Made by a program: the position numbers and the translations under genes. The notes beneath the pieces were generated by a model. It did no database searches and was not told the DNA's origin. It saw only the letters and a program-made list of their open reading frames with translations. Positions 23,631 through 34,984 of a DNA stretch of 64,000 nt are shown here, piece after piece. The stretch spans positions 17,263,247-17,327,246 of the forward strand of contig CM055319.2 in assembly GCA_029255685.2 (NCBI GenBank), read 5' to 3'. The stretch is from Silene conica. Its lineage: Eukaryota > Streptophyta > Magnoliopsida > Caryophyllales > Caryophyllaceae. Each line of letters begins with the position of its first letter. The first letter of the stretch is position 1.

Positions 23631-25935
23631 TGTAATACCTCGAAAACTTAGTCTCGATAGTTAAGTTTATTTTTGTGTCGATAGTTTGCTTTACGATTTT
23701 TAAGTAATGAATCAAGTTATGTGGTTATGTTGTTATGAGGGTTCGATCCCTAGACCTCTAGCACTATGGTTATGTCGTTGTGGGGGATCGATCCCTAGAC
23801 CTTGTGCGTGTTGGCTTGGGCCTCGTGATGTGTGCCTTCACCCAAGCCCACGGCTGTTTTTGAGAAACAACTCCACAAAACCTACTAAGAAACCCTCCTG
23901 CCGTCACCTTTTAACATCTTTCTAAAACCTAAGACTTACCCTAACCCTCATTCAAACACCTCATACCTACAGCCGTCACAACATAGAGTGGAGAGACAGT
24001 AATCACGGTGACTCTAAGGCAAGCATAAGGTGGTCGAAACGTCGGAAAGTAGGTATGCTAAACACTATGTTAACACTGTTATGTTCTCTTTTCGTGTCTG
24101 CATTTTCTTCAGTTAGTTTGAGTCGTATTATGTGGTTATTTTGTTTAATTCTTTCGGGTAATATGATCCAGGGAGTTTGGGTGTCGTGTCTAGTGTTTGT
24201 CGTAGTTGTGTCAGCCACCGTACAACGCCAAGGAAGGTGGTTTTGTGACGACAGTCATGGGACTCCTCTGTTTGTTTTATACCCGAGTCTGACCAACAAT
24301 CTTTCTAGCAACATCGACGCATTTCCTCTTATCGTTCTTTGGGGTGGTTTTGATAAAGGAGCAGGTGGTGATCAAGGAAGGGTTATGGTGGTTGTCAGGG
24401 TGGTCCCAGGTGGCGTATACAGGGTCGAATAGGGTAGTTCGTTCATGGTTCCGTTATGGGTTTCTTTTATTTATACGGGTCTGGTTGTTTGGGGGTGGCA
24501 CCACCGCTGACTCGGGGGAGGTCGACGCGGTGGCATCACCGTGTTTGAGTGTCTGGCGTCGGGGGTGGTTGTGGGGACATAGAGGGGTCGTTCTGGTGGC
24601 TGAATGGGTGTCGACGAATGGGGTGTTCAGGTCTGGTCTGATGTTGGCGTGATGAACCAGGCCTGGTTTGGGCTCTGGTTCACCACGTCAGTGGTGGTCG
24701 AAGGGGTGGTCGGTGGTCGTGGTGACAGGGGGAGGTTCTGGTCTCACGGACTGGTGGCTGATGGGGGTTGCGGCGGTGTTGCGGTTGTGATATGGGGGTA
24801 GGATTGTCGTGAGTCGGGTTTGGTTAGGGAGTGTTGGGTTGTTCTCTTATTTTGTTATTTTTGTTATTATTATTATTATTATTATTTTTTTTTTTTTTTC
24901 TTTTTATTATCGGGAACTTTTATTAAAAATAAATGAAAAATTACATGAAATTTGTGGGCACCCGCGAAACTAGCTGGGCGCCCACTCCCTTAGCAATGGC
25001 AAAACTAAGGCGAGTAAAGAAATTTATTCGTTATCCTGTAGTTGAAATTTATAAGTCAAGAAATCAATAAGATAGGGAAGTTTCTATTTATGGAAACTTT
25101 CCATTTATAGTAGGTTTCTATTTTTGGAAACTTTCCATTTATGGAAGGTTTCTAATGATAGTAAGTATGGTTTGATATGGGGTTCGGGAAGTTTATTAAT
25201 TCGTTACGAATACTTGTTTAGGTAGCGGGTTTCGCCTGGAACATTTCTAGTGAACTTGGGATTTGACTGCGCTTCTGCAATTCGAGGTAGGGGAAATCAC
25301 TATGTTTATGATGTTGAGTATTCTGTTGGTATTTGGTGATTACCTTGTTTATCTTATGCTATAATATGTTTGTTATATTGAGCTATTCATTTATATCTTT
25401 CCGAGATACGTTGTGGTCGGTGCGGAGTTAATGGGCGTTATGATGGGTACGGAGTTAATGGGCGTTGTGATCGGTGCGGAGTTAATGGGCCTTGTGATCG
25501 GTGCGGAGATAATGGGCCTTGTGATCGGTGCGGAGTTATTGGGGACGATTGAATTTCTATTTATAATATTGCTAATTGTTTATTTTCCTCTACTCAACCT
25601 CATGGTTGACCCTGTGTATTCGTGATCACCTGTGATGAACCAAATTATTGGGGAGCAGATTGACAGGTGCTTGAGACTGTGGGAGCTACGGGAAGGGAGA
25701 GCTTGGATCCGGACCAGACTAGAGTCTAGATCACCATAGTCATTTTATCATGAGTTGTACTTTCATTTCATAAGTCAGTTTTGATACAGTTGTAAGAACA
25801 TATTGTTAAGTTTAACTTTTAATAAAGTACTGTTATCTTTCCTTTGTATCTACTGCCTCGGGAAACCGAGATGGTAACACCCTTATTTATCTGGGGAGTC
25901 CTAGTACAGGCCCTTAAATAAATGGGGGTGTTACA
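23631..25935 (+). mobile_element. 5' LTR of the Tekay element
   Basis: The LTR is 2,305 bp, from TGTAATACC to GGTGTTACA. It differs from the 3' LTR by scattered substitutions, by four extra copies of a 27-bp repeat, by a shorter TTA microsatellite (about 24858-24903) and by absence of the TRIM. Open frames within it (for example 24055-24432) are also present in the other LTR and have no recognisable product. Confidence 0.92.
25413..25550 (+). repeat. 27-bp tandem repeat, five units
   Basis: The unit GTGCGGAGTTAATGGGCCTT plus GTGATCG is repeated five times with small changes, the last copy reading GGAGTTATTGGGG. The 3' LTR has only the last unit (about 33113-33127). The unit length is a multiple of three, so the frame stays open, but this is LTR DNA and coding is unlikely. 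Confidence 0.88.
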
Positions 25936-25938
25936 AAG

Positions 25939-25950
25939 TGGTATCAGAGT
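25939..25950 (+). other. Primer-binding site of the Tekay element
   Basis: TGGTATCAGAGT matches the initiator tRNA-Met complement with one difference at the last base (C expected). It lies three bases from the end of the 5' LTR. Confidence 0.9.
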
Positions 25951-26488
25951 GAACGATCCTCAGGCCTAACCTAATGAACCCAATGAATGTAGGATGAGTC
26001 TAAATAAAATGAACCCCGGGATAGGACTGTTAGGAGCACACTCAAGGAAAAGTATGAGTCTGGGGCCCCCTCACACCGAACCATTGGCCCTCTCAGTTTT
26101 ACCCGGGAACCCAGAGTGCATATACGAGAGAAAAAGGGTAGAATAGGAGGTGATGGAAGTGATGGTAAATTGTGATAAGAATGTTACAAGAACTCTTAGT
26201 ATATGTGACCATTTGGAAAAGCCGGTAGGGGCATGAACATGAAAGAATTTTATTTGTATAAATACAAAAGGTGTATATTAATATGGATGCATGAGGTGAT
26301 TTGACTTATATTACTAATTTTTTTTTCATATCTGGCGATATGCGGTTATGTGATCCCGAGCCATGTTATAGATACGTATTACTCAATCTGTTAGTTGCTT
26401 ATAGACTCTATTGTCTAGGGATTATAGCCCTAACCCAAATGGGTGCCCACACGAGTCGGGACTCATTTCTTTTCTTTTGTATTATAGT

Positions 26489-29400
26489 ATGCCTCCACGA
26501 AGAAATAATGTCGCTAACATCACGCAAGAGGAATTGGATCGTTTGATAGCCGAGAACGAGGCCCTAAAGTCCAAACGTATGGACTCCGCAAAAATGAGCA
26601 CGATTATTGCGAGGCATCACCCTACCCAATTCACTAGGGAGGGGGAACCTCATCTGCTAGGAGCTTGGTGCCGGGAATTCAGTAACTTATTCGAGCTGGT
26701 GGATTGTCCCGAGGAACTGAGGGTTGACTAAGAAGCCCACTATCTTTGGGGTATGGTCGGTGACTGGTGGACCGCGAACAAGGGAGAAATCCGAGAGGCA
26801 GCTAGAGAGGATGGGACCGAGTTTGTTGCCTGGATCGCATTTAACAGGATCCTATATGAAGTGTTACTACCATAATTCCAGAAAAGTAAGCTGAAAGACG
26901 AGTTTGATACTTTCAGGATGACGGAGGATATGACGGTGGAGGCCTATTATAGGAAATTTATCCGGTTGGTGAGCTATGTGGGGGACATGGGTTTTGATGA
27001 TGCTATGCTGGCGATGAAGTTTGAGAGGGGGTTGTCAATCAATATCAAGAAGAGACTGATTGCAGCTCCGCCCACCACAGTCCGGGACATCTACTTAAGG
27101 GCTGGGGCGGCGGAGAGGCTCTCAGAAATGATCAAAGAGGACAAGAAGTCAAAGTCTGAAAAGTGGAAGGCTGAAGCGGTAACTGAAGGTTCTGGGTCAA
27201 AGAAGCAAAGCACCAACAAGTATAGTGGGTATTTCAGCAACAATACTTCCGGAGGAGTGAGGAATCAGAGTGGGGGTACCCACATGAGTGGGGTTTCTAT
27301 TAGTGGTTCGATTTGAATAGTTTGTTTTGGCTGTGGAAAGAGGGGGCACAAGCAGGCAGTGTGTCGCTCATCTGGAGGGAATCGGTTCGGGGGTTATTGT
27401 ACGCCTACATCAGGATATCAGGGATCACGCACTCAGACTTATGGTAGCAGTGGCTATCGTACACCCATGTCAAACTATGGTGGGGGTGCGAAGTCTCGAG
27501 GCAGCAGCAATTATCAGAGGAACTACAACAACAATCAGAACCGTTCGTACCAAAATCAATACAATGGAGGTGGAAGCAATCAGAAGACGGGAGCAGAAGG
27601 GAACCAGCAGGCTGGGACATCTAGTGCCAGTCAGAGTGGAGCTAAATCCAGTGGCAAGCTTTTTGCCATGGGGAAGCAGGCCGCAAAAGATGATGCTCAT
27701 GTGGTGACCGGTACTTTTCTTGTGAACTCTAAACCTACTTTCGTACTTTTCGATTCCGGTGCTACCCATTCTTTTGTGTCTAGAGAGCATATTAGGGCAT
27801 TGGGACTTGAGAGGTTCGAATGGGTTGCGGACTCAGTGACCATACCTTCGGGAGAGTCGATAACTTGTAATAGGGTTTATGGGAGTGTACCCATCAAAAT
27901 CGGGGAAACAATTTTCTATTGTGACCTCATAGAATTTCCACTGGGGGGTTTTGAGGTGATCTTAGAAATGGACTGGTTGGGGAAGTATCGAGCTTTTATT
28001 GATTGTCATCAAAAGAAGATTTCCTTGAAGGGACCTAAGGGAGTGAGAGTGTCTTACAAGGGATATCGAGTCAAACCTAAAATCAAGTTCATTTCCGTCA
28101 ATACTCTTACGTCTTTCTTGAGGAAAGGAGAGAGTCTGATCTTATGCCAAATGTGGGATTGTAAGGCTGAGACCCCCAAGACTAGTGAGATACCAGTGGT
28201 GCGGGAGTTTGAGGGAGTATTCAGAGATGACGTTCCTGGATTACCGCCAAGGAGGGAAGTGGAATTTTCCATTGACCTAAAACCAGGGGCGGGACCAATA
28301 TCTAAATCACCGTACCGTATGGGACCGAAGGAGATGGAGGAGTTGAAGAAACAGTTGGATGAACTAGCTGAGAAAGGATTCATCCGACCCAGTGTGTCAC
28401 CCTGGGGAGCACCTGTTCTGTTTGTGAAGAAGAAGGATGGGAGTTTGAGGCTTTGTGTTGACTATCGGGAGCTGAATAATGTGACCATCAAGAACCGATA
28501 CCCTTTACCCAGAATTGACGACATGTTTGATCAGTTGAGTGGAGTTGGGGTTTTCTCTAAGATTGATTTGAGATCCGGATATCATTAGTTGAGGATAAAA
28601 GATGAAGATATTCCCAAGAACGCTTTCAGAATGAGGTATGGCCACTATGAATTTGTGGTTATGCCATTCGGATTGACTAACGCTCCAGCTGTGTTCATGG
28701 ATTTGATGAATCGAGTCTTTAGCCTATATCTGGATAAGTTCGTGGTGGTATTCATTGATGATATCCTAGTGTATTCCAAGAATACGGAAGAGCACGCGGA
28801 TCATTTGAGGAGAGTACTTCAGACCCTGGAGGAGCATAAGCTCAATGCTAAGCTGAGTAAGTGTGAGTTCTGGTTGGAGAAAGTCGCATTTCTGGGGCAT
28901 GTAATTTCCAAGGACGGGGTATCTGTCGACCCTAGTAAGATCGAGGCTGTGACTAAGTGGCAAAGTCCGAAGAATGGGAGTGAGATTCGAAGCTTCCTGG
29001 GATTGGCTGGTTATTGTCGGAGGTTTGTCAAAGATTTTTCGGAGATAGCAAAGCCGTTGACATCATTAATGAGGAAGGAGAACCGTTTCATCTGGGATGA
29101 GAGTTGTGAGAAGGCATTCCTAACCCTTAAGGAACGTCTGACAACAGCTCCTATCCTCGCCTTGCCTGTCGGGAGTGATAATTTTGAAGTTTATACTGAC
29201 GCTTCGAAGCATGGATTGGGTTGTGTGCTAATGCAGAATGGTAGAGTGATAGCGTATGCTTCTCTCCAATTGAAGACCTATGAAGAAAACTATCCGACTC
29301 ATGATTTGGAATTGGGAGCAGTGGTCTTTGCACTTAAATTGTGGCGCCATTACCTTTATGGAGCCACTTTTAAGGTGTTTTCGGATCATAAGAGTTTGAA

Positions 29401-30494
29401 GTATATTTACACCCAGCGAGAGTTGAACATGAGACAGAGGAGGTGGATAGAGTTGATTGGAGACTATGATATGTAGATTGTCTACCACGAAGGCAAGGCA
29501 AATGTGGTAGTTGATGCTCTAAGTAGGAAATCTGTTCATGCTTTGAGTTGCGCCAGATCGCGAGTGAGGTTGCATGGTGAACTAAGGGAGATGGGAATTT
29601 TCATGATCCGGAAAGGGGATGCTCTTAGCGATTTGACTGTGGAGCCTGAGTTGTATGGGGAAATTCGAGAGTTACAAAAGAATGACGCGAGGATCCAGAA
29701 GTGGCGCAAGATAGTTGAGAGTGAGGATGGAGAGGCTGCATCCAAGTTCAGTATTCATACCGACGGTAGTTTGAGGTTCAGTGGGCGATGGTGTGTTCCT
29801 GATATTGAGGAGCTAAAGAAGAAAATCCTTACTGAAGCCCATACTACTCCATATTCCGTTCACCCAGGGGGATGTCCCCTTTCGAGGCTTTGTATGGGAG
29901 GAAGTGTCGAGTCCTGTGTGTTGGGATGATCGAGCCGATGTTGTGACCTTAGGGCCAGATATGATTCAGGAGATGGTGGAGCAGGTTCAGGTTATTCGAT
30001 AGAAGATGAGGGCCGCCCAGGATAGACAGAAGAGCTATGCATATCTAAAGAGGAGCGATATTTCATTCGAGGCGGGAGAGAAGGTACTGCAGAAAGTATC
30101 TACAATGAAGGGTGTGATGAGGTTTGGGAAGCGTGGCAAACTGAGTCAGAAATTTATTGGACCGTTTGAGATCTTGGACAGAGTTGGGGAGGTGGCATAC
30201 CGATTAGCTTTACCTCCAGCCCTATCCAAGGTCCATAACGTGTTCCATGTGTCTCAGTTACGGAAATATGGAGTGATCGATCCATCGCATGTTTTACGCC
30301 ACGAGGTGGTTGAGGTGGATGAGCAGTTGTCTTACGTTGAGACTCCGAAAGAGATTCTGGACAGAAAGGTACGAAAGACTCGCAATGGAGAGACGTCCTT
30401 GATGAAAGTTCTGTGGACCCATCATAATCAGGAAGAGGCTACATGGGAGCCCGAGCCATCCATGAGGGAGCGTTACCCACATTTGTTTGATTGA
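26489..30494 (+). pseudogene. Tekay gag-pol polyprotein with chromodomain (six stops, integrase deleted)
   Basis: The start is ATG at 26489 (MPPRRNN). In one frame follow the gag core, a CCHC knuckle ([14 protein letters not shown], about 27330), protease with [10 protein letters not shown] (about 27750), RT ([17 protein letters not shown]) and RNase H ([18 protein letters not shown]). Stops lie at 26729, 26873, 27314, 28586, 29474 and 30000. Near 29862-29872 the frame jumps from a sequence at the start of the integrase zinc-finger domain (YSVHPGG) to one after the catalytic core (MSPFEALYGRKCR), so the DDE core, roughly 0.9 kb, is gone. A one-base loss follows near 29908. The end carries the integrase C-terminal domain and a chromodomain (about 30340-30494, VLWTHHN...EEATWEPE), which in chromoviruses directs insertion to heterochromatin. 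Confidence 0.92.
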
Positions 30495-30640
30495 GGTAAG
30501 TTACGGGGACGTAACTCTTCTTTAAGGGGGGTGGAATGTCACATTTTTGTGTTTTGGTTAACGTTTGGTGTTCCAAGTTCGTTTAAGTTGGTTTGATTTG
30601 TCACCTGAGGGTGGTTGAACTTCGGGACGAAGTTCATTTT

Positions 30641-30653
30641 AAGGGGGGAAGAC
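30641..30653 (+). other. Polypurine tract of the Tekay element
   Basis: AAGGGGGGAAGAC lies immediately before the 3' LTR and would prime plus-strand DNA synthesis. Confidence 0.85.
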
Positions 30654-31397
30654 TGTAATACCTCGAAAACTTAGTCTCCATAGTTAAGTTTATTTTTGTG
30701 TCGATAGTTTGCTTTACGATTTATAAGTAATGAATCAAGTTATGTGGTTATGTTGTTATGAGGGTTCGATCCCTAGACCTCAAGCACTATGGTTATGTCG
30801 TTGTGGGGGATCGATCCCTAGACCTTGTGCGCGTTGGCTTGGGCCTCGTGATGTGTGCCTTCACCCAAGCCCACGGCTGTTTTTGAGAAACAACTCCACA
30901 AAACCTACTAAGAAACCCTCCTGTCGTCACCTTTTAACATCTTTCTAAAACCTAAGACTTACCCTAACCCTCATTCAAACACCTCATACCTACAGCCGTC
31001 ACAACATAGAGTAGAGAGACAATAATCACGGTGACTCTAAGGCAGGCATAAGGTGGTCGAAACGTCGGAAAGTAGGTATGCTAAACACTACGTTAACACT
31101 GTTCTGTTCTCTTTTCGTGTCTGCATTTTCTTCAGTTAGTTTGAGTCGTGTTATGTGGTTATTTTGTTTAATTCTTTCGGGTAAGGTGAGCCAGGGAGTT
31201 TGGGTGTCGTGTCTAGTGTTTGTCGTAGTTGTGTCAGCCACCGTACAACGCCAGGGAAGGTGGTTTTGTGACGACAGTCATGGGACTCCTCTGTTTGTTT
31301 TATACCCGAGTCTGACCAACAATCTTTCTAGCAACATCGACGTCTTTCCTCTTATCGTTCTTTGGGGTGGTTTTGATAAAGGAGCATGTGGTGGTCA

Positions 31398-32084
31398 TGT
31401 AATACTCCATTGAACCGAATAGGATATTCGGGTGGGGTAACTCCTTGAAGAGGTCCATTGATAGACTTATATGACTAGTGCTTAAAGGGATTGAAAGTAC
31501 TACTCATATCAACGAAGTGCACTTTCTTTTCTGGTTATCCATGCGAAAGAACTCCAAAGTTAAGCGTGCTTGGCTGGGAGTAGTCTTAGGATGGGTGACC
31601 TCCTGGGAAGGTTCCCGGGATGCGCATGAGTGAGGACAAAATGCGTTGGAAAGGACTCGTGTCGGTCTGTGGGGCCAGTACATAGCCTGGCGAGCTACCG
31701 TGGCTAACATTTCCGGTCCTAGGTTTGGGCCGGGGTGTTACAAATGGTATCAGAGCGACCCTGCGACCGTGTGGTGAGCCTGAGGTCGGGAGTACCCGGG
31801 TCACCCATCTAGCGGGGGAGGATTCTGGGCTTGACTGCGGTCAAGTTTGAGGCACAACGAGGACGTTGTGTTCTTAAGTGGGCGAGATTGTAACACCCCA
31901 TCGGATTATGAGTTTGAAATTAAGATGTGTGGAGATTTGTCCCACATCGGTAATAGCTCTCACCCACCACTTACTAACAAGGCCTTGTGCTTTTGGGCTT
32001 AAGTGAGGACAAATAATGGGCCCAAAGGCTTACCTCCCATCTTATTGGGGGTGTGTTATGACCGTGGTGGGTCGGGTTGTTACA
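31398..32084 (+). mobile_element. Chimeric TRIM with two unrelated LTRs
   Basis: The 687-bp element is flanked by GGTCA on both sides (31393-31397 and 32085-32089). The 5' LTR (31398-31742, 345 bp, TGTAATACT to GGTGTTACA) contains 5S rRNA sequence. Then come TGGTATCAGAGC at 31745, a short internal domain, a purine-rich tract and the 3' LTR (31889-32084, 196 bp, TGTAACACC to GTTGTTACA). The 3' LTR and internal domain match the TRIM at 61174-61726. The 5' LTR does not match that TRIM and shares only terminal bases with the 3' LTR. There is no coding capacity, so it depends on other elements. Confidence 0.9.
31541..31611 (+). ncRNA. 5S rRNA-derived segment in a Cassandra-type LTR (not a functional 5S gene)
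   Basis: From AGAACTCC (31547) through AGTTAAGCGTGCTTGG and AGGATGGGTGACCTCCTGGG the sequence follows the 3' half of plant 5S rRNA with a few changes. These are the regions that hold the internal A box, intermediate element and C box of the pol III promoter. Upstream 5S sequence is poorly preserved or absent. TRIMs with 5S-containing LTRs are known as Cassandra. The name is assigned from this hallmark only. Confidence 0.85.
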
Positions 32085-32570
32085 GGTCAGGGAAGGGTTA
32101 TGGTGGTTGTCAGGGTGGTCCCAGGTGGCGTATACAGGGTCGAATAGGGTGGTTCGTTCATGGTTCCGTTCTGGGTTTCTTTTATTTATACGGGTCTCGT
32201 TGTTTGGGGGTGGCACCACCGCTGACTCGGGGGAGGTCGACGCGGTGGTACCACCGTGTTTGAGTGTCTGGCATCGGGGGTGGTTGTGGGGACATGGAGG
32301 GGTCGTTCTGGTGGCTGAATGGGTGTCGACGAAGGGGGTGTTCAGGTCTGGTCTAATGTTGGCGTGATGAACCAGGCCTGGTTTGGGCTCTGGTTCACCA
32401 CGTCAGTGGTGGTCGAAGGGGTGGGCGGTGGTCGTGGTGACAGGGGGTGGTTCTGGTCTCACGGACTGGTGGCTATTGGGGGTTGTGGCGGTGTTGCGGT
32501 GGTGAGATGGGGGTAGGATTGTCGTGAGTCGGGTTTGGTTAGGGAGTGTTGGGTTGTTCTCTTATTTTGT

Positions 32571-32572
32571 TA

Positions 32573-32623
<51 letters not shown>

Positions 32624-32690
32624 TTATTATTATTTTTGTTGTTTTTAATGTTATTGTTATTAGTAGTGTTATTATTATTACTACTATTTG
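32571..32690 (+). repeat. TTA/ATT microsatellite in the 3' LTR
   Basis: This run of about 120 bp of ATT/TTA trinucleotides has interruptions such as TTTTTGTTGTT. The matching position in the 5' LTR (about 24858-24903) has a shorter run followed by poly-T. The leucine-rich open frame across it is a by-product. Confidence 0.9.
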
Positions 32691-33521
32691 ATAATAGTCA
32701 TCTTTCGTTATTGCAATATTATTCGTTATCGTGTAGTTGAAATTTATAAGTCAAGAAATCAATAAGATAGGGAAGTTTCTATTTATGGAAACTTTCCATT
32801 TATAGTAGGTTTCTTTTTTTGCAAACTTTCCATTTATGGAAGGTTTCTAATGATAGTAAGTATGGTTTGATATGGGGTTCGGGAAGTTTATTAATTCGTT
32901 ACGAATACTTGTTTAGGTAGCGGGTTTCGCGTGGAACATTTCTAGTGAACTTGGGATTTGACTGCGCTTCTGCAATTCGAGGTAGGGGAAATCGTTGTGT
33001 TTATGATGTTGAGTATTCTGTTGGTATTTGGTGATTACCTTGTTTATCTTATGCTATAATATGTTTATTATATTGAGCTATTCATTTATATCTTTCCGAG
33101 ATACGTTGTGATCGGTGCGGAGTTATTGGGGACGATTGAATTTCTATTTATAATATTGCTAATTGTTTATTTTCCTCTACTCAACCTCATGGTTGACCCT
33201 GTGTATTCGTGATCACCTGTGATGAACCAAATTATTGGGGAGCAGATTGACAGGTGCTTGAGACTGTGGGAGCTACGGGAAGGGAGAGCTTGGATCCGGA
33301 CCAGACTAGAGTCTAGATCACCATAGTCATTTTATCATGAGTTGTACTTTCATTTCATAAGTCAGTTTTGATACTGTTGTAAGAACATGTTGTTAAGTTT
33401 AACTTTTAATAAAGTACTGTTATCTTTCCTTTGTATCTACTGCCTCGGGAAACTGAGATGGTAACACCCTTATTTATCTAGGGAGTCCTAGTACAGACCC
33501 TTAAATAAATGGGGTGTTACA

Positions 33522-34006
33522 GGTTCGATCGAGAACAGTAGCACCTCGATCGAGAGATCCCTGACTTTTGAACTTCTGTCCCCTCGATCGAGAGAAAAAC
33601 CTCTCGATCGACCTTCTAGTTACCTCGATCGAGGAGTTCTCGACTTTTGGACTTCCACCTTCTCGATCGACCATTTCCTTTCCTCGATCGAGAAGAAATC
33701 TTCTCGAACGAAATCATCAACCCTAAATTTGCTCGATCGAGAAGATTATTCCTCTCGGTCGATTGCTTTTCACCTGACTGCACCTTGATTTGTGTTTCTG
33801 ATTGTTGCGGCTCAGTCGTACCTGCAAAAAGCACAATACAAACATCCCAAAACCACCAAAAAATATTTGTCCGAGTCACTTTAACTGTTCAAACTACTAC
33901 TGTCTAGCTACGGATGTCCTAACAAATTAAAACCACAAGTTTAAAAGAACTAAAAATCCACGAAAAACTAGTTTATTCACAACTTTGCACGGGGTTGCAA
34001 ACCCGG
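33522..34006 (-). other. Spacer right of the Tekay insertion, palindrome cluster
   Basis: This is Athila-like non-coding sequence between the protease frame and the Tekay insertion. It has about ten TCGATCGA-type palindromes in 33522-33770. No reverse transcriptase or integrase remnant is visible. Confidence 0.7.
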
Positions 34007-34760
34007 CTATTCTTCCATAAATTCCGATTGGCCATCCTTCGGCCGCTGTCGCGATGTACTTGCTTCTCCATCATTATCCCTCACCTTCATACGCCACGCT
34101 CGTGACTCATTTTCCGACTTTCTCTCGTCTTTGTACTCTTTGAAAAGCTCCGCCATACTCTTTGATTTTCCCGTAGGTGGGTCCATTGCAAAGTTTCCCC
34201 ATCCTGGCCCCGTGCATCTGATAACAGAAATACGGGCCCCTCTTTTGCTCTCTTTACGAGACAACGGTGTTAGTGGGGTGGTTGGGGGAATGACGACATG
34301 CGGAGGTTCATCAATGATCATAGAGTCTTTTGACGGTGTAACATCCATAAGACTAGAGTCAGAGTCAACGGCTTGTAAGACAGTGCATTCTAAAATGCGC
34401 ATCGGGCCCTTGTGGGTCGCGGGTTTAGCGAAAACTAATTCCTCTCCCCCGACTCGAAAGGTCAAAGTGCGCAACCCAACATCAATGATTGCTTGGGCAG
34501 TACGCAAAAAGGGTCGGCCAAGAATGATGGGTGTGTATGAGTCTTCCGGAATGTCAAGAACGACAAAGTCAACCGGTATGTAAAAACGTCCCACCTTAAC
34601 TGGTATATCTTCCAAAATTCCCATAGGCTTAGTCATTGACCTGTCAGCCATTTTCACAGACATACTCGTGTAATGAAACCGGTTAAGACCCAACCTCCTT
34701 GCCAAGGACCACGGCATAACGCTAATACTAGCGCATAAGTCGCATAACGCTCTATCAATA
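34007..34760 (-). pseudogene. Athila-like protease with altered active site and terminal stop
   Basis: The minus-strand frame reads DLCASISVMPWSLARRLGL, then VKMADRSMTKPMGILEDI and ILGRPFLRTAQAIIDV, the typical layout of an Athila retropepsin. The active-site triad reads DLC where this family normally has a glycine in third place, so activity is doubtful. The frame continues through a charged tail (FKEYKDERKSENESRAWR) to a stop at 34007, with no reverse transcriptase. In autonomous Athila elements the frame would go on into RT. The upstream link to gag (34761-34985) is interrupted by stops. Confidence 0.8.
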
Positions 34761-34984
34761 TAGTGGAGTCCTATATGGCAAGGGATCGAAAAACTACCCG
34801 GGTCGGATAGTTTGAGTGGGGTCCGATACTACAAATGGGCTGAACACCCTTCCGTAAAAGCTATGGTTTCAATTTCATTAATGGTACGCCTACGCATAAG
34901 AATGTCTTTCATAAATTTTAAATAAGAGGGTACCTTTCTCACTAAGTCCAAGAATGGAATATGGACATTGAGGCCTTTGATAAG

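Larger units (their letters stand above)
23631..33521 (+). mobile_element. Tekay-type Gypsy chromovirus (full-length boundaries, dead coding region)
   Basis: The element is 9,891 bp with LTRs at 23631-25935 and 30654-33521, a primer-binding site at 25939, one gag-pol frame and a polypurine tract at about 30641-30653. Flanks are GGTTC on both sides (23626-23630 and 33522-33526), a perfect 5-bp duplication. The lineage call rests on the MPPRR gag start, single gag-pol frame, large LTRs and a C-terminal chromodomain. The coding frame has six in-frame stops and has lost the integrase core. The 3' LTR carries a 687-bp TRIM insertion. The right flank continues GATCGAG, so the insertion hit one of the palindromes. 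Confidence 0.92.
30654..33521 (+). mobile_element. 3' LTR of the Tekay element, with nested TRIM
   Basis: The LTR is 2,868 bp including the 687-bp TRIM and its 5-bp duplication. Without them it is about 2,176 bp, some 130 bp shorter than the 5' LTR, mostly because four 27-bp units are missing. Single-base differences from the 5' LTR are scattered along its length, so the insertion is not recent. Confidence 0.92.

Noticed and set aside
24055-24801. Genes in the Tekay LTR (Trp/Gly-rich open frames)
   Set aside because: They occur in both LTRs, overlap in several frames, have no motif and reflect GT-rich composition.
31541-31611. A functional 5S rRNA gene
   Set aside because: Only about the 3' half of 5S is recognisable, with substitutions, and it lies inside a TRIM LTR.
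32546-32740. Leucine-rich membrane peptide
   Set aside because: It is the translation of a TTA/ATT microsatellite.
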